Notes: generated from the sequence alone by a model not told the origin. Positions 1 through 9,090 are shown, counted from the stretch's first letter. The stretch: DNA of 64,000 nt from Corallococcus soli (GCF_014930455.1 NZ_JAAIYO010000010.1:248001-312000); one strand, 5' to 3'. Translations and numbers: made by a program.

Positions 1-74
1 AAATCCTCCCACTCCAAGTCCCGGCGCAATTCGCGCCGTGGACGTTCGTGAACCCGCACGGCCTCCTCGACTGA
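1..74 (+). CDS. C-terminal end of an upstream gene (partial)
   Basis: The window opens inside a reading frame (codons from base 3) that ends at a TGA three bases before the next start codon. The visible tail reads ILPLQVPAQFAPWTFVNPHG and then LLD. The 3-bp gap to the following glucan branching enzyme gene suggests one operon. Too little is visible to name the protein. Confidence 0.6.
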   Translation, partial: ILPLQVPAQFAPWTFVNPHGLLD

Positions 75-77
75 CCT

Positions 78-1667
78 ATGAGCCTGGGCTCCCTCGCGCT
101 GGTCCTCCACGCACATCTCCCCTTCGTCCGTCACCCCGAGTACGAGGACTTCCTCGAGGAGGACTGGCTCTACGAGGCCATCTCCGAGACGTACCTGCCG
201 CTGCTGCGCGTGTTCGACACGCTGGCCGAGGAGCGCGTCCCCTTCCGGGTGACGATGACCCTCTCGCCCACGCTCGTCACGATGCTCAACGACGACCTGT
301 TGCGTGAGCGCTACGCGCGGCGCCTGGACCTGCTCTGCGAGCTGGGGGCCCGCGAGGTGCACCGCACCCGTGACGACGCCACCTTCCAGCCGCTGGCCGT
401 CTTCCACCGCGACCACTTCGAATCGCTGCGCCTCGCGTACAACAACCACTACCGGCGCGACCTCGTCGCCGCGTTCCGCAGGCTCCAGGACGCAGGCCAC
501 CTGGAGATCCTCACCTGCAACGCCACCCACGGCTTCCTGCCGCTGATGCAGCAGACGCCGGAGGCCGTACGCGCCCAGGTGACGGTGGCGGCGAACCACT
601 ACCGCCAGAACTTCGGCCGCGACCCCGCAGGCATCTGGCTGGCCGAGTGCGGCTACTACCCGGGCCTGGAGCGCGTCCTCTCCGCCGAGCGGATCCGCTA
701 CTTCTTCGTCGACACGCACGCGCTCACCGACGCCACGCCCCGGCCCCTGCACGGGCCCTACGCCCCCATCTTCACCGAGCCGGGCGTCGCCGCCTTCGCG
801 CGCGACCCGGAGAGCAGCCAGCAGGTGTGGAGCACGGAGCACGGCTACCCGGGCGACCCCGTGTACCGGGAGTTCTACCGGGACATCGGCTGGGACCTGG
901 ACCAGGACTACATCCGGCCCTTCATCCAGCCCACCGGCGACCGCAAGAACACCGGCTTCAAGTACTTCCGCATCACCGGCAAGACGAACGACAAGCAGCC
1001 GTATGATCCGGCCGCCGCCCGCGAGCGCGCGGGGGTGCACGCCGGCAACTTCCTCTTCAACCGGCAGCGCCAGTTCGAATACCTGGCCTCGCGCATGGGC
1101 GGCCGCAAGCCCGTGGTCGTCGCGCCCTACGACGCGGAGCTCTTCGGCCACTGGTGGTTCGAAGGCCCCCACTTCATTGAGGCCCTCATCCGTCAGGCCG
1201 CGCGCGAGCCCCGGCACTTCGACCTCATCAGCCCGCTGGACGACCTGCGCGAGCACCCGGAGAACCAGGTCGCCACGCCGCCCCTGTCCTCCTGGGGCGC
1301 GGGGGGCTACGCGAACATGTGGCTGGACGGGAGCAACGACTGGATCTACCGCCACCTGAACCACTGCGCGAAGCAGATGGTGGAGCTGGCCCGGGACTTC
1401 CCGGACGCGTCGTCCCTGCCGCGCCGGGCCCTCAACCAGGCCGCACGCGAGCTGCTGCTGGCCCAGTCCTCCGACTGGGCCTTCATCATGAAGACCGGCA
1501 CCATGGTGGACTACGCCGTGCGTCGGACGAAGGAGCACCTGCAGCGCTTCCTGCGCCTGCACGACCAGGTGCGCTCAGGCACCATCGACGAGGGGTGGCT
1601 GTCCCACGTGGAGGGCCGCGACAACCTGTTCCCCGAACTGGACTACCGGGTGTACCGGCCCGGTTGA
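78..1667 (+). CDS. GH57 family 1,4-alpha-glucan branching enzyme
   Basis: A 529-residue glycoside hydrolase of family 57, the type that makes alpha-1,6 branches in glycogen in the cytoplasm. The N-terminal strand LALVLHAHLPFVRHPEY, the IWLAECGYYPG block with the likely nucleophile Glu190, and APYDAELFGHWWFEGP with the likely acid/base Asp352 match the motifs of the Thermus-type branching enzyme. A helical C-terminal region (about 400-529) corresponds to the family's extra domain. The length is typical (520-560). There is no signal peptide. The start ATG sits 3 bp after the stop of the preceding gene, so translational coupling is likely. Specificity (branching rather than amylase) is inferred from the motifs. 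Confidence 0.88.
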   Translation: MSLGSLALVLHAHLPFVRHPEYEDFLEEDWLYEAISETYLPLLRVFDTLAEERVPFRVTMTLSPTLVTMLNDDLLRERYARRLDLLCELGAREVHRTRDDATFQPLAVFHRDHFESLRLAYNNHYRRDLVAAFRRLQDAGHLEILTCNATHGFLPLMQQTPEAVRAQVTVAANHYRQNFGRDPAGIWLAECGYYPGLERVLSAERIRYFFVDTHALTDATPRPLHGPYAPIFTEPGVAAFARDPESSQQVWSTEHGYPGDPVYREFYRDIGWDLDQDYIRPFIQPTGDRKNTGFKYFRITGKTNDKQPYDPAAARERAGVHAGNFLFNRQRQFEYLASRMGGRKPVVVAPYDAELFGHWWFEGPHFIEALIRQAAREPRHFDLISPLDDLREHPENQVATPPLSSWGAGGYANMWLDGSNDWIYRHLNHCAKQMVELARDFPDASSLPRRALNQAARELLLAQSSDWAFIMKTGTMVDYAVRRTKEHLQRFLRLHDQVRSGTIDEGWLSHVEGRDNLFPELDYRVYRPG

Positions 1668-1769
1668 GCGCCCCGGGAACAGGCAGGCTGGCCGGGGGTT
1701 CACCTTCCGCGAGCGGACGAGGTCGTTCCGGTTGCGGGGCTTCATTTCCGCTTTAGCTTGAAGGAATCC

Positions 1770-3266
1770 ATGACCCACACGCTCCTTCCGTTCCGTCGCA
1801 AGCTCGTGACCGCCGTGCTGGTGCTGGCGTCGCCCACGCTCGCCCTCGCGCAGCCCCCGGCGCCCAAGGCCCCCGCGCCGCAGACGCAGCCGGCGGCCTC
1901 CGGACAGGCGGGCAACCTGCAACCCGCCACGCGCGAGGCGCAGTCGCTGTCCTCGCTGGCGCCGCTGGTGGATTCGGTGAAGTCCGCCGTCGTGAACGTG
2001 GACGTGCAGGCCCGCGCGGAGATGCCCGAGGGCATGGAGGACAACCCCCTCTTCGAGCGCTTCTTCGGCGGCAACGGCGGCAGGGGAGGGCGCAGCCAGC
2101 GCGAGCAGGTCCGTCAGGGCGCCGGGTCCGGCTTCATCATCGACCCCAAGGGCCTGGTGCTCACCAACAACCACGTCATCGAGGACGCGGTCACCATCAC
2201 CATCCGCCTGGACGACGGCCGTTCGTTCACCGGCGAGGTGGTGGGGCGCGACCCCCTCACGGACGTGGCCGTGGTGAAGATCAAGGAGAAGGTGGATCAG
2301 CTGCCCTCCGTGAAGCTGGGTGACTCGGACGCGGTGCGCGTGGGCGACTGGGTGCTGGCCATTGGCAACCCCTTCGGCCTGGCCTCCAGCGTGAGCGTGG
2401 GCATCCTGTCCGCGCGGGCCCGGGAGATCGGCGCCAGCGCGTATGACGACTTCCTGCAGACGGACGCGGCCATCAACCCCGGCAACTCCGGCGGCCCGCT
2501 GTTCAACATGAAGGGCGAGGTGGTGGGCATCAACACTGCCATCGTCGGCGGGGGCACGGGCATCGGCTTCTCCGTGCCCAGCAACCTCATCAAGGCCCTG
2601 CTGCCGCAACTGCAGAAGAGCGGCTCCGTCACGCGCGGCTGGCTGGGCGTGGGCATCCAGCCCCTCACGCGAGACCTGGCGCAGGCGCTGAAGCTGCCGG
2701 TGAACGAGGGCGCCATCCTCACGCAGATCAACCCCGGCTCGCCCGCGGCGAAGGCGGGCCTCAAGGCGGACGATGTGGTGGTCGCCGTGGACGGGCAGAA
2801 GGTGCGCTCCGACAGCGAGCTGACCCGCACGGTGGCGCTCAAGAAGCCCAACAGCGTCACCACGCTCAGCATCTACCGCGACGGCAAGGCCCAGGACGTC
2901 AAGGTGACCATGGGCACCCGGCCGGACCTGGAGGGCCTGTCCAAGAAGAAGCCCGAGGCCAACGGGGACCAGGACTCCTCGCGCCGCGTGGGCGTGTCCC
3001 TGCAGGACCTGGATGCGCGCACCGCGTCCCAGGCGGGCTTCACGGAGCGCACCGGCGCGCTCGTCACGGACATCGTCCCCGGCTCCCCCGCGGACCGCGC
3101 GCAGCTGGCCCCGGGCATGCTGGTGGTGGAGGCGAACCGCAAGCCCATCACGAGCGCGAAGGAGCTGGCCGCGGTCATCCGCGCCGCGCCCGCGGGCAGC
3201 ACCCTGTTGTTGCGCGTGGCCGGCCCGGGCGGCGGACGGCTGCTGCGCGCGTTGAAGATGCCTTGA
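1770..3266 (+). CDS. HtrA/DegP-type periplasmic serine protease with two PDZ domains
   Basis: A 498-residue envelope protease and chaperone that degrades misfolded periplasmic proteins. A signal peptide is clear (hydrophobic core about 11-24, ALA-QPP cleavage near residue 27), followed by a Pro/Ala-rich linker. The trypsin-like domain carries His135 (LTNNHVIEDA), Asp165 (TDVAVVKI) and Ser240 (INPGNSGGPLF). Two PDZ domains follow at about 285-380 and 405-498. The ATG at 1770 is chosen because an AAGGA Shine-Dalgarno lies 5 bp upstream; the in-frame TTG at 1758 would sit before that site. It stands alone between the glucan branching enzyme and an SGNH hydrolase. Length and layout are those of the Do family. 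Confidence 0.93.
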   Translation: MTHTLLPFRRKLVTAVLVLASPTLALAQPPAPKAPAPQTQPAASGQAGNLQPATREAQSLSSLAPLVDSVKSAVVNVDVQARAEMPEGMEDNPLFERFFGGNGGRGGRSQREQVRQGAGSGFIIDPKGLVLTNNHVIEDAVTITIRLDDGRSFTGEVVGRDPLTDVAVVKIKEKVDQLPSVKLGDSDAVRVGDWVLAIGNPFGLASSVSVGILSARAREIGASAYDDFLQTDAAINPGNSGGPLFNMKGEVVGINTAIVGGGTGIGFSVPSNLIKALLPQLQKSGSVTRGWLGVGIQPLTRDLAQALKLPVNEGAILTQINPGSPAAKAGLKADDVVVAVDGQKVRSDSELTRTVALKKPNSVTTLSIYRDGKAQDVKVTMGTRPDLEGLSKKKPEANGDQDSSRRVGVSLQDLDARTASQAGFTERTGALVTDIVPGSPADRAQLAPGMLVVEANRKPITSAKELAAVIRAAPAGSTLLLRVAGPGGGRLLRALKMP

Positions 3267-3318
3267 GGTCGTGGGGGCCTGGAGGGGGTTTTCCCGTCTT
3301 GGAGGGTGAGCGCGCGGC

Positions 3319-3912
3319 ATGAGCGTCAACTACGTCTCGCTGGGTGACAGCACGGCGGTGGGGGTGGGGGCGTCGCAGGGTGGGGGCTATCCCGACCGGC
3401 TCGCCTCCCGCCTGCGGCAGGCCGGCCTGCCGGTGGGCCACACCAACCTGGGGCAGAGCGGCGCGCGCGTGCGCGACGTCGTCAACAGCGCCCTCAAGCG
3501 CGTCGTGGCCCTGCAGCCCACGCTCATCACCCTGGGCGTGGGCACCAACGACCTCTGGCGCGGCACCGAGGTGGCGGAGTACCAGGACGACCTGGACCGC
3601 ATCGCCCGCCGGTTGAAGCAGACCGGCGCGTCCATGGTGGTGGTGAACCTGGCCGACATGGCGCTCGCGCCCATCGCGAAGCTGGTGCCCAGCGCGCTGT
3701 ACGAAGGGCGCATCGAGCCCTTCAACGAAGCCATCGCCACGGTGGCGCGCGCGCACGGGCTCCACCTGGTGGACCTGTACACGGCCAGCCGCGAGCTGAT
3801 CCCCCGGCGGCGGGACTTCTTCAGCTCGGACGGCTTCCACCCGTCCGCGGAGGGCTACGAGGAGTGGGCGGACCTGATGCTGCCCACGGTGCGCACGCTC
3901 ATCCAGCGCTGA
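3319..3912 (+). CDS. SGNH/GDSL-type esterase or lipase
   Basis: A 197-residue hydrolase of the SGNH superfamily. The four blocks are visible: GDSTAVG (nucleophile Ser near residue 11), LGQSGARV (Gly), GTNDLWRG (Asn) and DGFHPSAEGY (Asp-His pair near the C-terminus). There is no signal peptide, so it is probably cytoplasmic. The family removes acyl or acetyl groups from lipids, polysaccharides or thioesters, and the substrate cannot be read from sequence. The start ATG has GGAGG about 13 bp upstream. The gene ends 18 bp from the convergent diguanylate cyclase gene. Confidence 0.85.
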   Translation: MSVNYVSLGDSTAVGVGASQGGGYPDRLASRLRQAGLPVGHTNLGQSGARVRDVVNSALKRVVALQPTLITLGVGTNDLWRGTEVAEYQDDLDRIARRLKQTGASMVVVNLADMALAPIAKLVPSALYEGRIEPFNEAIATVARAHGLHLVDLYTASRELIPRRRDFFSSDGFHPSAEGYEEWADLMLPTVRTLIQR

Positions 3913-3930
3913 GCCGGGGGCGTCCGCGCC

Positions 3931-5856
3931 TCACGCCTTGGCGATGCCCGAGGGCGCCGGGGGCGTGGTCGGCGCGTCAGTGGGCGGGGCGGTGATGCTG
4001 CGCTCGCGGCCGGGGTGCATCTCCATGCCGGGCTCGAAGGTCGTCACGCGGTTGCGGCCCGTGCGCTTGCTGCAATAGAGCGCCGAGTCCGCGCAATCCA
4101 CCAGCGCCTCCTGCGAGTTCGCGTCCGTGGGGAAGTGCGCGACGCCGATGGACACCGTGACGTGGTTGCCGGGCAGGCCCGGACGCCCCAGCGTGCCGGA
4201 CTCCGCCACCGCGCGGCGCAGCGTCTCCGCGACCTCGAACGCCGTCGACTTGGAGACCTGGGGCAGCAGCAGTACGAACTCCTCGCCGCCATAGCGCCCC
4301 AGCGTGTCCACCTTGCGGGCGCGGGTGCGCAGCACCTCGGAGACCCGGCGCAGCGTCTCGTCCCCCGCGCGGTGTCCGGCCAGGTCGTTGAGGCGCTTGA
4401 AGTGGTCCACGTCCACCATCAGCAGCGCCAGCGGCACGCCGAAGCGCTGGGCCCGCGCCAGCTCCAGGTCCAACCGCTGGAAGAGGTGGCGCCGGTTGGG
4501 CACGCCCGTGAGCGCGTCCGTCAGCGTGAGCTTCACCGTCTCCGCGTGCAGGCGCGCGTTCGTCACCGCCGTGGCCGCCTGATCCGCCACCGCCGTGAAG
4601 AGTTCAATCTCCTCCGCGGCGAAGCACGCCGTCTCCGGCCGCTGGAAGTTGATGACGCCCAGGAGCGTCTCCGCGTGCACCATGGGCACCGCCAGCAGCG
4701 AGCCCTGCTCGGAGCCGCCGCGCAGGCCGCGCCGGGCGAAGATGCTGGTGCCGTCGGTGAGGTCCGGCAGGTACACCGCCTTGCGCGTCTGGGCGGCCCG
4801 GCCGCACGCTCCCTCGCCCACGGCGAAGGTGTGGCCCTCCAGGCCCCGGCCCTGCGGCCACGCGTGCTTCACCTCCAGCATGCCGTCCTCGTTGAGGAGC
4901 ATGATGGAGAAGTCGGGGATGTGCAGCCGCTCCACCACCATGCGGGTGATGCGCGACAGCAGCTCGTCCAGCTCCAGCGTGGTGTTGAGCGAGCGCGCCA
5001 CGTCGAACAGCAGCGACAGCTCCCGCAGGCGCTCCTCCAGCTCGTCCTTCAGCGCCAGCTTCTCCTTCACCAGCTCCAGGTCGCGGTGCGTGTCGATCTC
5101 CTCCACCTTCATGGAGGTCAGCCGCGCGAGCATCTGGTTGAAGGCCGCGCCCAGCCGCGAAATCTCATCCGTGCCCCGGGCGTCCGCGCGCACCAGCAGG
5201 TCCCCGGACTCCGCGCGCCCCATGGCCTCGCTCAGCCGCTTGAGCGGACGCGTGAGCACGAAGCGCAGGCTCAGCCAGGTGACGAGCGCCAGGATGACGA
5301 CGAAGAGCACCATCGCCCCCAGCGCGTCCCGGAACACCGTCTGCAACTGACGGTGCAGCGCGGGCTCGCCCAGGCGCACCTGCAGCACGCCCATGCGCTG
5401 CGCGGCCTCGCCGGTGTGACAGCCGGAGCACTCGGGGCCGCCCAGGGGACGCACCACCTCCGTGCCGCGCTCGCTGGAGCGCGCCGTCTCCGGCCCCGCC
5501 GCCGACAGCCGCGAGGCCTCCGGGTGCGGGTGGCCCTGCTCGGCCGGACGCCGGCTCCAGCGGATGCGCCCCTCCGGCGTCAGCACCCGCAGGTCCTCCA
5601 CCGAACGGAACAGCCGCGTGTCCGACGCCAGCACCTCCGCCACCGCCCCGTGCGGCGCCGCGCCCGGCGCCTGCGGCAGGGTGAACGTGGAGGCCACGAA
5701 CTCCGCCAGCGCCAGCGCCTCCAGGTGCGTGCCCTCGCGCACCGCCTGCCGCGCCTCGCGTGAGAAGTGCCCCACGCCCAGCAACGCCACCACCAGACCT
5801 GGCAGGCCGATGCTCCAGAGCAGCTTCCTGCCAATCGTCTCGGAACCCAGGGCCAT
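3931..5856 (-). CDS. Membrane diguanylate cyclase with periplasmic CxxCH haem motif, HAMP, GAF and GGDEF domains
   Basis: A 641-residue sensor enzyme making cyclic di-GMP from two GTP. Layout: TM1 (about 12-30), periplasmic region 31-178 holding a single c-type haem motif CSGCH at 143-147, TM2 (about 180-200), HAMP (197-250), a short coiled coil (250-285), GAF (285-440) and GGDEF (445-610). The active-site loop is GGEEF (523-527), and an inhibitory RxxD site (RKVD, 514-517) lies five residues upstream, so catalysis and product feedback both look intact. The haem motif suggests sensing of redox state or a gas ligand outside the inner membrane. The start is set at the ATG at 5856 because an upstream extension would run into the promoter at 5918-5946. 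Ligand and output are unknown. Confidence 0.88.
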   Translation of the reverse strand: MALGSETIGRKLLWSIGLPGLVVALLGVGHFSREARQAVREGTHLEALALAEFVASTFTLPQAPGAAPHGAVAEVLASDTRLFRSVEDLRVLTPEGRIRWSRRPAEQGHPHPEASRLSAAGPETARSSERGTEVVRPLGGPECSGCHTGEAAQRMGVLQVRLGEPALHRQLQTVFRDALGAMVLFVVILALVTWLSLRFVLTRPLKRLSEAMGRAESGDLLVRADARGTDEISRLGAAFNQMLARLTSMKVEEIDTHRDLELVKEKLALKDELEERLRELSLLFDVARSLNTTLELDELLSRITRMVVERLHIPDFSIMLLNEDGMLEVKHAWPQGRGLEGHTFAVGEGACGRAAQTRKAVYLPDLTDGTSIFARRGLRGGSEQGSLLAVPMVHAETLLGVINFQRPETACFAAEEIELFTAVADQAATAVTNARLHAETVKLTLTDALTGVPNRRHLFQRLDLELARAQRFGVPLALLMVDVDHFKRLNDLAGHRAGDETLRRVSEVLRTRARKVDTLGRYGGEEFVLLLPQVSKSTAFEVAETLRRAVAESGTLGRPGLPGNHVTVSIGVAHFPTDANSQEALVDCADSALYCSKRTGRNRVTTFEPGMEMHPGRERSITAPPTDAPTTPPAPSGIAKA

Positions 5857-5917
5857 GTGCGCAGCGCAGTGTCTCCGAAGCCCGCGCCTTCTGCGCGTGA
5901 ACCCGGAGTGTTCAGAA

Positions 5918-5946
5918 ATTGTCAGGGTGGTGACACGCCCTGTCAA
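5918..5946 (-). promoter_or_regulatory. Sigma-70-type promoter for the haem-GGDEF gene
   Basis: Read on the minus strand, TTGACA (complement of 5941-5946) is separated by 17 bp from GACAAT (complement of 5918-5923). Start codon 5856 lies about 55 bp downstream of the predicted transcription start. Confidence 0.55.
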
Positions 5947-6048
5947 ACGTACTCATGCGGAAATATTGAACCTGGACTGCTGTTACCTGCGAGTTCCTGT
6001 TTTCAGGGGCTGCGCCCAGGGTGCGGCGGAATCCCCGAGGGAGACCCC

Positions 6049-6837
6049 ATGTCCACGCCCGCGTTCCTCACGTCCGCGCTGTTGCCGGTGCCGCACGGCT
6101 TCGCCACCCGTGAGGGTGGGGTGTCGCAGGGGCCCTACGCGTCGCTGAACCTGGGGTTCTCGGTGGGGGATGAGCGCGCTCGCGTGGAGGAGAACCACCG
6201 GCGGCTGGCCCTGGCGGTGGGCGCGAAGCTGGGCGCGCTGGGCCGGGTGTCGCAGGTGCACGGCGACAGGGTGCTGGAGGTGCGGGGCGAACCGGACGAC
6301 GTGCTGCGCCCGACGCTGGGCGAGGCGGACGCGCTCTGGACACAGGAGGAGGGCAGTTGGGTGGCGGTGGGCACCGCGGACTGCGTGCCGGTGCTGCTGG
6401 TGGATCCGGAAGGGCGCCGGGTGGCGGCGGTGCACTCGGGCTGGAAGGGCACGGACCTGGAGATCGGCGCGCGCACGGTGGAGGCGCTGGTGGCGAAGGG
6501 CTCGCGGCCGGAGCAGCTGCTGGCGGCGGTGGGGCCCTGCATCCAGGCGTGCTGCTATGAGGTGTCCGTGGAGCTGGGGGAGCGCTTCCGCGCGCGCTTC
6601 GGCCCGGACGTGGTGCGCGAGGGCGTGAAGCCCCACCTGGACCTGCCCCGCGCGGTGAGGGCGTCGCTGCTCAAGGCGGGCCTCCAGGCCGGGCACGTGG
6701 ATGTGCTACAGGTGTGTACGGCGTGTGATCGCGAGCGGTTCTTCTCCCACCGCCGGGACGCGGGGCTCACGGGCCGGCACCTCAATTTCGTGCTACACCG
6801 CTTCGAGCGTCCCGTGCCAGGCCGGCCGTTTTCTTGA
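6049..6837 (+). CDS. pgeF: Peptidoglycan editing factor PgeF (YfiH/LACC1 family)
   Basis: A 262-residue cytoplasmic protein of the former multicopper polyphenol oxidase family, now known as purine nucleoside phosphorylase/peptidoglycan editing factor. In E. coli PgeF removes wrongly incorporated serine-containing muropeptide precursors. Diagnostic blocks: QVHGDRVLEV, TADCVPVLLVD, HSGWKGT and VGPCIQACCYEV, which supply the His and Cys zinc ligands. Length is normal (240-270). ATG 6049 is the first start giving a family-like N-terminus (MSTPAFLTS); longer in-frame extensions cover the intergenic region. Its stop codon overlaps the -35 box of the promoter for the next gene, so the two are probably transcribed separately. 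Confidence 0.9.
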   Translation: MSTPAFLTSALLPVPHGFATREGGVSQGPYASLNLGFSVGDERARVEENHRRLALAVGAKLGALGRVSQVHGDRVLEVRGEPDDVLRPTLGEADALWTQEEGSWVAVGTADCVPVLLVDPEGRRVAAVHSGWKGTDLEIGARTVEALVAKGSRPEQLLAAVGPCIQACCYEVSVELGERFRARFGPDVVREGVKPHLDLPRAVRASLLKAGLQAGHVDVLQVCTACDRERFFSHRRDAGLTGRHLNFVLHRFERPVPGRPFS

Positions 6838-6863
6838 CGGTCTCTGTCCGGCCTTCCTATCCT
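6834..6863 (+). promoter_or_regulatory. Sigma-70-type promoter for the CpoB-like gene
   Basis: TTGACG (6834-6839), an 18-bp spacer and TATCCT (6858-6863). The -35 box overlaps the pgeF stop codon, and the GTG start at 6892 lies about 20 bp after the expected transcription start. Confidence 0.55.
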
Positions 6864-6891
6864 CGACGCGGAATCCCCTCCGTCCAGGCTC

Positions 6892-7734
6892 GTGCCGGTG
6901 CGCCCCTTCTTCTTCCGCCTGTTTGCCGTCGTGGCGCTGTGCGCGCCCACCGCCTGCGCCACCACCGCCGCCTCCCAGGCGGAAGTGGGGCGTCTGGAAG
7001 CGGAGCTGCGCACGCTGCGCTCCTCCCAGGCGAAGCTCGTGGAGCGCCTGGAGCGGCTGGAGACCCGCGACGCCGTCTCCCGCGCCCGCTCCGTGGCCCC
7101 GGCCACGCCCGCGCCGGTGAGCAGCGCCAAGGCGTCGGACGAGCCCACCGGCAGCGAAGCGCTGGGCCTGCCCCCGTCGGAGCTGGCGGTGGTGCGGCTC
7201 AAGCCGAAGAAGGAACCCGCCCCGCGCATCGCCACGGCGGTCGCGGTGGTGGAGCCGGATCAGGACCAGATGGAGATGTTCATCAGCCCGGCGGAGGGCT
7301 CGTCGGGGACCGCCTCCGCGTCGCCCGGCCGCGCGGAGCCGCCGGACAAGGATCCGGCCATCCTGGAAGCCGAGTACGAGCACGCCGTGTCGCTGCTGCG
7401 CACCGGCAACGTGGAGGGGGGCGTGGATCAGCTCACGCGCTTCGCGGAGACCAACCCCCGCCACCCCCGCGCGGACAATGCGCTGTACTTCACCGGGCTG
7501 GGGCAGATGGGCCTCCAGGACCCGGCCAGCGCCGCCAAGACGTTCGAACGGCTCATCAAGACCTACCCCGCCGGGGATGCCATCCTGGACGGCATGCTCC
7601 GGCTCGCGGAGTGCCGGGTGCGGCTCAATCAGGCCGTGGATGCCAGGGCCCTCTATACTCGCGTCGTCACCCAGTTCCCGGGGACGGCCGCCGCCACGCA
7701 GGCGGAGCAGCGGCTCGCCGCGCTCTCGCCGTAA
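6892..7734 (+). CDS. CpoB/YbgF-like envelope protein with coiled coil and TPR domain
   Basis: A 280-residue exported protein. The N-terminus has a hydrophobic signal (FFFRLFAVVALCAPTAC) ending in a cysteine, so it may be a lipoprotein, though the lipobox is weak. A coiled coil follows (about 30-60, rich in Glu/Leu/Arg), then a Pro/Ala/Ser-rich linker and a C-terminal tetratricopeptide region (about 155-280) with YEHAVSLLRTGNVEGGVDQL and NALYFTGLGQMGL. This is the layout of CpoB/YbgF, which links Tol-Pal to peptidoglycan synthesis at division. No tol genes are adjacent, so the assignment rests on architecture. The GTG start has no strong Shine-Dalgarno. A LysM protein gene follows after 27 bp. 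Confidence 0.75.
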   Translation: MPVRPFFFRLFAVVALCAPTACATTAASQAEVGRLEAELRTLRSSQAKLVERLERLETRDAVSRARSVAPATPAPVSSAKASDEPTGSEALGLPPSELAVVRLKPKKEPAPRIATAVAVVEPDQDQMEMFISPAEGSSGTASASPGRAEPPDKDPAILEAEYEHAVSLLRTGNVEGGVDQLTRFAETNPRHPRADNALYFTGLGQMGLQDPASAAKTFERLIKTYPAGDAILDGMLRLAECRVRLNQAVDARALYTRVVTQFPGTAAATQAEQRLAALSP

Positions 7735-7761
7735 GCCCTTTTCGTGAAAGGACGTCGTCCG

Positions 7762-8985
7762 ATGCGCTCCCGGATCCTCGCCTCCCTGCTCGTGCCCCTC
7801 GCCGTCGCCCCGGCGTGGACGGCCCATGCCCAGCAGCAGGACGCGCAAGAGGAGGAACCGCAGTCGGCCGGAGGTGAGACGGAAGGCCAGGACATCTCCG
7901 ACGAAGCCCCGGAGCGTCCCACCTCCGTCACGCTGCCTCCCGGCGCCCCCCAGGGCCGCGAGAGCGCCCCCGGCCAGGTGCACACGGTGGAGGGCGGCGA
8001 CACGCTGTGGGATTTGTCCCAGCGCTACCTGGGCAGCCCCTGGTACTGGCCCAAGGTCTGGTCCTACAACCCGCAGATCGCCAACCCGCACTGGATCTAC
8101 CCGGGCAACAACGTGAAGTTCTACCCGGGCGGCGAGGAGGTCCCCTCGCGCGTGGAGGCGGGCAACCTTCCTACCGACGACATGGAGGCGCCCCAGGACG
8201 TGAGCGGCGCCAGCCTGGTGACGGTGGTGGGGAAGATCGGCTACGACCCGTCCTCGGCCCGGCCGGTGACGACCAAGGGCTTCGTGACGGCGCGTGAGCT
8301 GGACGAGGCGGGCCGCATCGACGGTTCGCCCTCCGAGGCGCTGATGCTGTCAGCCCCGTCGCGCGTGTACCTGCGCTTCAAGAAGCGCGGCGCCGCCAAG
8401 GTCGGGGAGAGCTACGTCGTCTACCACACCGTGGAGCCGGTGACGCACCCGGTGACGGGCGCCAAGGCGGGCTTCCTCACGGAGCTGCTGGGCACGGTGC
8501 AGGTCACCGCCATCAACGATGACGTGGTCACCGCGCGCATCATGGAGACCTGGGACCCCATCGAGCGTGGCAACTACGTGGGCCCCTCCAGCGAGCGGCT
8601 GTCGGAGCGCGTCGCCCCCAAGCCGAACGCCAAGGAGATCCCCGGCTACGTGCTGACGCCGATGACGGCGGGCCAGACGGTGATGAGCGAGCACCACTTC
8701 ATCATCGTCGACCGCGGCACCGCGGACGGCGTGCAGGTGGGCAACGTCTTCACCATTGATCGCAAGGGCGACCCCAGCCTGAACGTGCTCGGGCGCCGCA
8801 AGACCAACCCGAGCGAGATCAAGAAGGGCGAGCGCGCCTACCCGTGGGAGGCCGTGGCCCAGTGCATGGTCACCGAGGTCCGCGAGCGCACCTCCAACTG
8901 CCTCATCACCCGCTCCCTGGTGGAGATCTCCCCGGGGGATCGCGCCACCATGCGCAAGGACGGGGCCCCCACCGCCAGCCGGTAG
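7762..8985 (+). CDS. Secreted LysM-domain peptidoglycan-binding protein
   Basis: A 407-residue exported protein. The signal peptide (MRSRILASLLVPLAVAPAWT, cleavage after AHA) is followed by an acidic Gln/Glu-rich stretch and one LysM domain (about 75-125: VHTVEGGDTLWDLSQRYLG, then YPGNNVKFYPGG). The rest (130-407) is mostly beta, with short conserved blocks such as TVVGKIGYDPSSARP and HHFIIVDRGTADGVQVG and no recognisable catalytic motif. It resembles myxobacterial LysM proteins expected to bind the cell wall in the periplasm. ATG 7762 is preferred over GTG 7744 because AAAGGA lies 9 bp upstream. Probably co-transcribed with the CpoB-like gene. Confidence 0.82.
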   Translation: MRSRILASLLVPLAVAPAWTAHAQQQDAQEEEPQSAGGETEGQDISDEAPERPTSVTLPPGAPQGRESAPGQVHTVEGGDTLWDLSQRYLGSPWYWPKVWSYNPQIANPHWIYPGNNVKFYPGGEEVPSRVEAGNLPTDDMEAPQDVSGASLVTVVGKIGYDPSSARPVTTKGFVTARELDEAGRIDGSPSEALMLSAPSRVYLRFKKRGAAKVGESYVVYHTVEPVTHPVTGAKAGFLTELLGTVQVTAINDDVVTARIMETWDPIERGNYVGPSSERLSERVAPKPNAKEIPGYVLTPMTAGQTVMSEHHFIIVDRGTADGVQVGNVFTIDRKGDPSLNVLGRRKTNPSEIKKGERAYPWEAVAQCMVTEVRERTSNCLITRSLVEISPGDRATMRKDGAPTASR

Positions 8986-9019
8986 TCCCGGGCTCCGGAA
9001 CGGCAGGAAAGCTGCATTC

Positions 9020-9044
9020 CGGCCCGCCCTGGAGGGGCGGGCCG
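9020..9044 (+). terminator. Hairpin terminator after the LysM gene
   Basis: A perfect 10-bp inverted repeat (CGGCCCGCCC / GGGCGGGCCG) with a 5-base loop, 34 bp after the LysM stop codon. It lacks a clear T-run, so efficiency is uncertain. Confidence 0.5.
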
Positions 9045-9045
9045 C

Positions 9046-9073
9046 TTGACCACCGATGTTCCGGTGTTATGTG
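9046..9073 (+). promoter_or_regulatory. Possible sigma-70 promoter for dprA-topA
   Basis: TTGACC (9046-9051), a 16-bp spacer and TATGTG (9068-9073), directly after the terminator hairpin and 55 bp before the dprA start. Confidence 0.35.
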
Positions 9074-9090
9074 TCACGCCCCTCCCGGGT

